From Candidatus Competibacteraceae bacterium (GTDB lineage Bacteria > Pseudomonadota > Gammaproteobacteria > Competibacterales > Competibacteraceae): DNA of 9,580 nucleotides. The stretch is taken from NCBI GenBank assembly GCA_012032855.1, contig JAAUQA010000086.1:1-9580 (forward strand). Reading direction: 5' to 3'. Positions 6,377 through 9,580 of this stretch are shown here, piece after piece (the stretch's first letter is position 1; the number at the start of each line of letters is the position of its first letter). The translations under genes and the position numbers were made by a program. Below the pieces are notes generated by a model. It was not told where the DNA came from and ran no database searches. It saw only the letters and a list, made by a program, of their open reading frames with translations.

Positions 6377-6567
6377 GGGCTTTTCCCCTGATTATCATCA
6401 AGATATTGAGCAAGTTGTTCGGAAGCAACGCTATTAGTACTAACTTTTACAAACAAGTATCAAGAAAACTACGTTGTGTGTAAATTTGATTCAGTCTATC
6501 TGAGGTTTTCGCGACTTGATGCGTATTTTGTAAAAATACCATCCTTTAGATAAGTTGACTAACGCAC

Positions 6568-6596
6568 TTGATTATGTACGTAATTACGCACATAAT
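6568..6596 (+). promoter_or_regulatory. sigma70-type promoter of the antitoxin-toxin-ynb operon
   Basis: TTGATT (6568-6573) as -35 and CATAAT (6591-6596) as -10 are separated by 17 bases, 63 bases before the antitoxin ATG. No other start region of similar quality is seen in the operon, apart from a lone TTGACT at 6555. The promoter is almost entirely covered by the palindrome at 6571-6596, which suggests repression by the product of the first gene. Confidence 0.55.
6571..6596. promoter_or_regulatory. 26-bp near-perfect palindrome, candidate Phd/YefM operator
   Basis: The sequence from ATTATGTACG (6571-6580) to CGCACATAAT (6587-6596), centred on AATT, reads almost the same on both strands, with a single mismatched pair (6578/6589). 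Antitoxins of the Phd/YefM family bind as dimers to short palindromes over their own promoter. This one spans the spacer and the -10 box of the candidate promoter, so autorepression is the natural reading. Actual binding is inferred. Confidence 0.6.
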
Positions 6597-6658
6597 TCAC
6601 ACTATAAATCGATAAAACGATTTCACGATGACATTGCTGATCTCGTAAGGAGACCGTG

Positions 6659-6946
6659 ATGAAATATGTTTCAGTGACCGAAGCACGTACGCAGTTGCCT
6701 AGCCTGGTTGATACGCCGGAAGAAGTGGTGCTGACCAAGCAGGGTCAGCCGGTAGCGGTATTACTCAGTATTGAGGAATACCGTTCTACGCAAGCCCTGT
6801 TGAATTTGGCGCAGCAGCCTGAACGCTGGACGGAGATTTTGGCCGCCCATAGCCGGGTACAAAGCGGCGCATTAGATGAATTTGTCGAGTTCGACGAGTT
6901 AGAAGTGGAATCGGATGTCCCCACCGTTCGCCAACATACAGTTTGA
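6659..6946 (+). CDS. Phd/YefM-family type II antitoxin
   Basis: This 95-residue protein begins MKYVSVTEARTQLPSLVDTP and continues EEVVLTKQGQPVAVLLSIEE YR. It is the standard Phd/YefM DNA-binding domain: an N-terminal strand, a helix with E-A-R-x-x-L, then V-x-L-T-x-x-G-x-P-V-A-V-L-x-S-x-x-E-Y. The acidic C-terminal part (about 70-87, DEFVEFDELEVESD) would be the disordered toxin-neutralising tail. AAGGAGA (6647-6653) is well spaced for the ATG at 6659; a GTG three bases earlier would be too close. The toxin-like frame overlaps its last 32 bases, typical for an antitoxin-toxin pair made in fixed ratio. A palindrome covers the promoter upstream, fitting autoregulation. The family call is firm; the partner identity is inferred from position. 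Confidence 0.9.
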   Translation: MKYVSVTEARTQLPSLVDTPEEVVLTKQGQPVAVLLSIEEYRSTQALLNLAQQPERWTEILAAHSRVQSGALDEFVEFDELEVESDVPTVRQHTV

Positions 6947-7180
6947 CCGGAAAGTTCTTGCTTACTTAGGCAGTTACCCGCGACAAGTCAACGACTGCTT
7001 AAAAAAGCCTTTCGCGATATTCGCGATGGCAACCTCGTGTTGCAGCCTGTGCCAACGACATTGCCTGGTTTGTTTTTTACCCAGGCGTGCAGTCACCAAA
7101 TTCTCGCTTCCGTGCATAAACCCAGCGACACAGTGGTGATTCTGGATGTCGTTCCGCGCGTCTCACAGAGCCTGCCGTGA
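6915..7180 (+). CDS. putative toxin partner, read by -1 frameshift (or frameshifted gene)
   Basis: From ATG 6915, inside the antitoxin gene, 31 codons read MSPPFANIQFDRKVLAYLGS through VNDCLKK. In that frame the continuation is implausible and Cys-rich. In the -1 frame the next residues are AFRDIRDGNLVLQPVPTTLP through GLFFTQACSHQILASVHKP and VVILDVVPRVSQSLP, ending at TGA 7178-7180. The joined product is 88 residues, with an amphipathic helix followed by strands, as in small RelE/ParE-superfamily toxins, although I cannot name a family. The switch point is A_AAA_AAG (7001-7007), exactly in phase as a slippery heptamer, with a hairpin 4 bases on. The -1-frame stop overlaps the ATG of the next gene, so this second half has kept its operon fit. 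If the shift is not programmed, the gene is a recent one-base mutant or a sequencing error in the A6 run. AGTGGA upstream may serve as its ribosome binding site. Confidence 0.6.
7001..7030 (+). promoter_or_regulatory. candidate -1 frameshift site: slippery heptamer plus hairpin
   Basis: The heptamer A_AAA_AAG (7001-7007) is in the correct phase (codons TTA AAA AAG). It is the same heptamer used by E. coli dnaX and several insertion sequences. After 4 bases TCGCGA (7012-7017) can pair with TCGCGA (7021-7026) around TAT, with GCC/GGC (7007-7009 and 7028-7030) possibly closing the base. No upstream stimulatory Shine-Dalgarno sequence is evident. Whether slippage occurs is inferred. Confidence 0.45.
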
Positions 7181-7458
7181 TGGCGGTCGGGTTGCAGTTG
7201 CTCGGTTTGATCATGGAAATCGCCGGGGTGTTATTGATGGCGAATAGCTACACCGGCATCGTGCCGCTGCGGCAACTGCTGTTTATTTTGGTCAGCGCGT
7301 TGTTTCGAGGAGCAGAAGCAACCGGCGCGATCGAAGTAGCGCATCTGCGCTTGGAAAACAAAATCGCGGCTTTTCAAGGGCTGGCGCTGGTCGGTTTTGG
7401 TTTTGTGCTGCAGGCCATTGGTGTCTTGTTGGCAGCATTCATCACACCTTTTCAATGA
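7180..7458 (+). CDS. small integral membrane protein of unknown function
   Basis: This 92-residue protein is strongly hydrophobic: span 1 at about 1-20 (VGLQLLGLIMEIAGVLLMA), a central segment VPLRQLLFILVSALFRG (about 28-44), a polar stretch EVAHLRLENK (about 52-61), and span 2 or 3 at about 63-90 (LALVGFGFVLQAIGVLLAAF). The first and last segments resemble each other (GLQLLGLIMEIAGVLL and GFVLQAIGVLLAAF), suggesting a hairpin with both spans built alike. I do not recognise the family. Its ATG overlaps the TGA of the -1-frame toxin product, and its own TGA overlaps an ATG (7455) in the frame of the next gene, so it is tightly embedded in the operon and probably translationally coupled. It could assist the phospholipid enzymes downstream or be a bystander. 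Confidence 0.75.
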   Translation: MAVGLQLLGLIMEIAGVLLMANSYTGIVPLRQLLFILVSALFRGAEATGAIEVAHLRLENKIAAFQGLALVGFGFVLQAIGVLLAAFITPFQ

Positions 7459-7601
7459 CGTTGACGTCGCTTTATTCAATCGCCGGTTCGAACATACTTG
7501 TGCACGGTGCGCCGACACGGGTAGCCAAGTCGAGCGTTATGTGCAACTGGCCTGTCCTCGCGTTATCCTATCGCCGGTCAGCATCCGAGACAGGTCAAAT
7601 C
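7459..7601 (+). other. 143-bp gap, or N-terminal extension of the YnbA-like protein
   Basis: From ATG 7455, which overlaps the upstream TGA, 49 codons lead in-frame into the YnbA-like protein without a stop. They have no ribosome binding site and no resemblance to the family N-terminus. A different plus-strand frame is also open here. Either the downstream gene has a coupled long form, or the stretch is an untranslated spacer or remnant. Confidence 0.35.
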
Positions 7602-8210
7602 ATGGTCAGCCTTTACCACCTCAAACCTCAGTTTCAAAACGGGCTAAGACCAATCGTCCGCCAGTTGGCCAGGTGGGGAGTCAGCGCTAATCAGGTTACG
7701 CTGGCAGCGGTCGGGGTATCCGGCGCGACCGGGTTGTTGATTGCCTGGTTTGCGGAAAATGACCGATTGTTGCTGTTATTGCCCGCGGTCCTGTTTGTCC
7801 GCATGGCTTTGAACGCTATCGACGGGATGCTGGCCCGCGAACACGGAATGACGACCCCGTTAGGCGCATTGTTGAACGAATTAGGTGATGCTGTTTCCGA
7901 TACCGCCCTCTATTTGCCGCTGGCCCTTGTGCCGGGTATGCCGACCGTACTGATTATTCTGCTGGTGATTCTTGCTTTGCTGACCGAACTCGCGGGCATG
8001 TGCGCGGTGCAAATCGGCGCGCAGCGGCGCTATGACGGCCCAATGGGCAAAAGCGACCGGGCCCTAGTGTTAGGGACCGTAGCGTTGCTGCTAGGTTTTG
8101 GCCTGCAAGCAGGATTATGGTTGACCATTGTGCTGATCATCATCAACGGCTTGTTATTGATCACGCTGGTTAATCGCATCCGCAATGCGCTTCTTGAGGC
8201 CAACTCATGA
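7602..8210 (+). CDS. ynbA: YnbA-like CDP-alcohol phosphatidyltransferase family protein
   Basis: This 202-residue membrane protein has the CDP-alcohol phosphotransferase layout: an N-terminal amphipathic segment (LYHLKPQFQNGLRPIVRQLA), then about six membrane spans. The signature is normally D-x2-D-G-x2-A-R-x8-G-x3-D-x3-D. Here it is N71, D74-G75, A78-R79, G88, N92, D96, so two of four Asp are Asn. From memory, E. coli YnbA has the same substitutions in the same surroundings (RMALNALDGMLARE), so this marks the YnbA branch rather than decay. Family enzymes move a phosphoalcohol from a CDP-activated lipid or alcohol at the inner membrane; the YnbA substrate is not known to me. AGG lies 7 bases before the ATG at 7602, and the family begins here; a longer form from 7455 is possible. 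Its stop overlaps the start of ynbB (ATGA). GKSDRALV (149-156) is also shared with YnbA. Confidence 0.85.
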   Translation: MVSLYHLKPQFQNGLRPIVRQLARWGVSANQVTLAAVGVSGATGLLIAWFAENDRLLLLLPAVLFVRMALNAIDGMLAREHGMTTPLGALLNELGDAVSDTALYLPLALVPGMPTVLIILLVILALLTELAGMCAVQIGAQRRYDGPMGKSDRALVLGTVALLLGFGLQAGLWLTIVLIIINGLLLITLVNRIRNALLEANS

Positions 8211-9148
8211 ATGCAGAACTGAGCAGCGGAGTCTATACAGTATTAGCCTGCGTCTGGGGATTGTTGATTCTGGCAACCGGTTGGGTAGCAAGGCTCGACC
8301 GCCACACCCCTGACCGAGATTTTACCGAACTCAAGCAACGTATTAGTTCCTGGTGGACGATTGTTATTGTCTGCTCGGTCGCATTGACCTTGAATCGCAC
8401 CGTAACCTTGCTGTTTTTCGCCTTAATCAGCTTTCTCGCCCTCAAGGAATATTTGTCGCTAATACCGACGCGACGCGCCGACCGGCGGGTGTTGTTCTGG
8501 GCCTATCTGAGCATACCGATTCAATATTACTGGATCAGCGTGGAATGGTACGGCATGTTTATCATCTTTGTGCCGGTGTATCTGTTTTTGCTGTTACCGG
8601 TGGCGATGATTCTTGCAGGCGAGACTCAAGGCTATCTGCGTGCTGCCGGCACCTTGCATTGGGGGCTGATGAGCATGGTATTCAGCCTCAGTCATCTGGC
8701 ATTTTTGCTGGTGTTACCGGGTGATATGGGATTATCGTCGGTCAGCGGGCAAGGATTGGTGTTGTTTTTGATCGTTCTGACTCAGCTCAACGATGTGGCC
8801 CAATACTGTTGGGGTAAGTGGTTGGGGCGCCACCCCATTTCGCCTAAGGTTAGTCCCAACAAAACCGTAGAAGGGTTTCTCGGCGGGGTGTTGACGACCA
8901 TAGTCATGGCTTGCGGATTAGCACCGTTGCTGACGCCCTTTACCTTGATAGATACGGTTCTGGTGGGTGCGATGATCGCTGTAGCGGGATTTTTCGGCGA
9001 TCTCAGCATCTCGGCCTTGAAGCGGGATTTGGGCATAAAGGACAGCGGTACGCTGCTGCCCGGCCACGGCGGGATTCTGGACCGGGTAGACAGCTTGACC
9101 TATACCGCACCGCTGTTTTTCCATTTCACCCGTTATTTCTACTACTGA
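8207..9148 (+). CDS. ynbB: YnbB-like CDP-diglyceride synthase (CdsA family)
   Basis: This 313-residue, multi-span membrane protein ends with the CdsA signature: S269-A-L-K-R-D (269-274), IKDSGTLLPGHGGILDRVDS (277-296), matching S-x-L-K-R-x4-K-D-x-G-x2-L-P-x-H-G-G-x2-D-R-x-D with all charged positions kept. Upstream motifs LNDVAQYCWGKWLGRHP (194-210) and VSPNKTVEGFLGG (215-227) are also typical. CdsA enzymes make CDP-diacylglycerol from CTP and phosphatidic acid in the inner membrane. YnbB is the paralogue paired with YnbA, and presumably supplies the CDP-activated donor used by it. The N-terminal spans (about 7-30, 50-80, 95-140) are more divergent. The ATG overlaps the ynbA stop, so the two are co-translated. 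No further ynb gene (ynbC/ynbD) follows in this window. Confidence 0.9.
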   Translation: MNAELSSGVYTVLACVWGLLILATGWVARLDRHTPDRDFTELKQRISSWWTIVIVCSVALTLNRTVTLLFFALISFLALKEYLSLIPTRRADRRVLFWAYLSIPIQYYWISVEWYGMFIIFVPVYLFLLLPVAMILAGETQGYLRAAGTLHWGLMSMVFSLSHLAFLLVLPGDMGLSSVSGQGLVLFLIVLTQLNDVAQYCWGKWLGRHPISPKVSPNKTVEGFLGGVLTTIVMACGLAPLLTPFTLIDTVLVGAMIAVAGFFGDLSISALKRDLGIKDSGTLLPGHGGILDRVDSLTYTAPLFFHFTRYFYY

Positions 9149-9334
9149 TTGATATCGGTGGAGATTTTGCCGGACACTGGCGTGTTGAGTCTCCCATTTT
9201 TTGATGATGCCGCGCAGTTCACCCGCAATCAGCGCCGAAATATGAGCCCGGATCACCGGCAAAGCGAGGTCTCTAACCCAACTCTCTGGGGGCGGATTAT
9301 TTACGATGCGATTTGGACATATAGCTAAACCACT
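9149..9334 (-). other. unexplained open minus-strand frame, possible remnant
   Basis: Beyond the ynbB stop, the minus strand is open from 9334 into the ynbB antisense. The intergenic portion reads ESWVRDLALPVIRAHISALI then AGELRGIIKKWETQHASVRQ, which looks like natural protein, but it has no family that I recognise and no clear start (an ATG-equivalent lies at 9262). The part overlapping ynbB is certainly a shadow. It may be the tail of a gene displaced by the operon. Nothing else is seen in 9149-9318. Confidence 0.2.
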
Positions 9335-9362
9335 TTATTTTGATCACGGTGTTTAGCTATAT
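9319..9362. repeat. 12-bp perfect inverted repeat, 20-nt loop
   Basis: ATATAGCTAAAC (9319-9330) pairs exactly with GTTTAGCTATAT (9351-9362) around 20 bases. There is no T-run, so it is not an obvious terminator, although it lies between the ends of ynbB and the convergent gene at 9443. Its right edge (GCTATATCTCTTT) resembles the right edge of the next dyad (GCTATATCACTCTTT). Confidence 0.6.
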
Positions 9363-9374
9363 CTCTTTGATTTG

Positions 9375-9422
9375 TAGCGCAACTGATCCCTAAAATCGAA
9401 TCGATTTATAGGGGTTGCGCTA
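9375..9422. repeat. long imperfect dyad, about 21 paired bases
   Basis: TAGCGCAAC (9375-9383) pairs with GTTGCGCTA (9414-9422). Inside it CCCTA and AAATCGA pair with TCGATTT and TAGGG with small bulges, leaving almost no loop. The element begins 12 bases after the preceding inverted repeat. It could be a bidirectional transcription end, a small structured element or a mobile miniature element. No protein is encoded here. Confidence 0.55.
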
Positions 9423-9442
9423 TATCACTCTTTCGGGGTTAA

Positions 9443-9580
9443 CTATTGTCGGCCATGTGGATGAGGCAATTGCTGCACCGTGTTTACAAATTGCTGGTGA
9501 CGAGGGCTGGTCCGTTGCAGTTGACGGTAGACCCCGAGCTTGGCCCAGTCCTCAAGGGGCAACCAGAGCAGGCAATACAG
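9443..9580 (-). CDS. C-terminal end of an unrecognised protein (partial)
   Basis: The minus strand is open from the window edge to TAG at 9443-9445, giving 45 residues that include LYCLLWLPLEDWAKLGVYRQ and LQRTSPRHQQFVNTVQQLPH. The composition (Leu/Trp-rich, then basic and Gln-rich) is that of a normal protein tail. The lack of stops is modest evidence by itself, but the frame ends just before the dyad elements, as a real gene would. I do not recognise the family. The gene would run convergent to the ynb operon. Confidence 0.45.
   Translation of the reverse strand: MYCLLWLPLEDWAKLGVYRQLQRTSPRHQQFVNTVQQLPHPHGRQ

Noticed and set aside
7812..7901. Reading the Asn-for-Asp changes in the YnbA-like protein as loss of function
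   Set aside because: The same substitutions occur, as I recall, in E. coli YnbA, and the gene is otherwise intact and overlaps its partner.
8918..9262. A 114-codon minus-strand frame covering the ynbB 3' end
   Set aside because: The part inside ynbB is a shadow of the CdsA signature; only the intergenic portion was kept, as a low-confidence remnant.

Overview
The window looks like an accessory stretch of a gammaproteobacterial chromosome. That placement is an inference from the gene types: a YnbA/YnbB-like pair, a lipoprotein phospholipase-D/cardiolipin-synthase-like protein, a DUF938 methyltransferase and a mercury-resistance remnant. No rRNA, tRNA, CRISPR array or intact insertion sequence was seen. 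Intact genes alternate with broken ones, so the region has clearly been rearranged.

Left part (1-2350): the tail of a YopT-type (C58) cysteine-protease-like reading frame that carries an in-frame stop; a minus-strand DUF938 methyltransferase (332-1006); an unexplained open frame (1229-1441); then a decayed mercury module. In that module a MerP-like periplasmic protein is broken by a one-base deletion, and an apparently intact small cysteine-rich GDCCVxC protein follows 4 bases downstream. Beyond it lies a possible response-regulator remnant (1916-2245).

Middle part (2351-4600): an inositol-monophosphatase-family protein (2351-3199) with one metal ligand changed to Asn; a large DNA-methyltransferase gene collapsed to its two ends (3221-3609); a perfect 14-bp inverted repeat (3638-3674); a Uma2-family nuclease (3759-4385); and the first ~60 codons of an exported protein-L-isoaspartate methyltransferase-like gene, cut off where the convergent phospholipase-D lipoprotein gene (4595-6172, minus) ends. 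Upstream of that lipoprotein gene is a possible 45-residue membrane peptide with a good ribosome binding site.

Right part (6568-9148) is the most coherent unit. A promoter overlapped by a 26-bp near-palindrome drives a tightly packed run: a Phd/YefM-type antitoxin, a toxin-like frame overlapping it, a small membrane protein, a YnbA-like CDP-alcohol phosphotransferase and a YnbB-like CDP-diglyceride synthase. Junctions are mostly ATGA-type overlaps. The toxin-like gene is split into two frames exactly at an in-phase A_AAA_AAG heptamer, followed after 4 bases by a short hairpin. The -1 frame then ends at a TGA that overlaps the next start codon. This is either a programmed frameshift or a recent lesion, and it is the most interesting signal in the window.

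Right end (9149-9580): two consecutive dyad-symmetric elements, then the C-terminal 45 codons of an unrecognised minus-strand gene that runs off the window.
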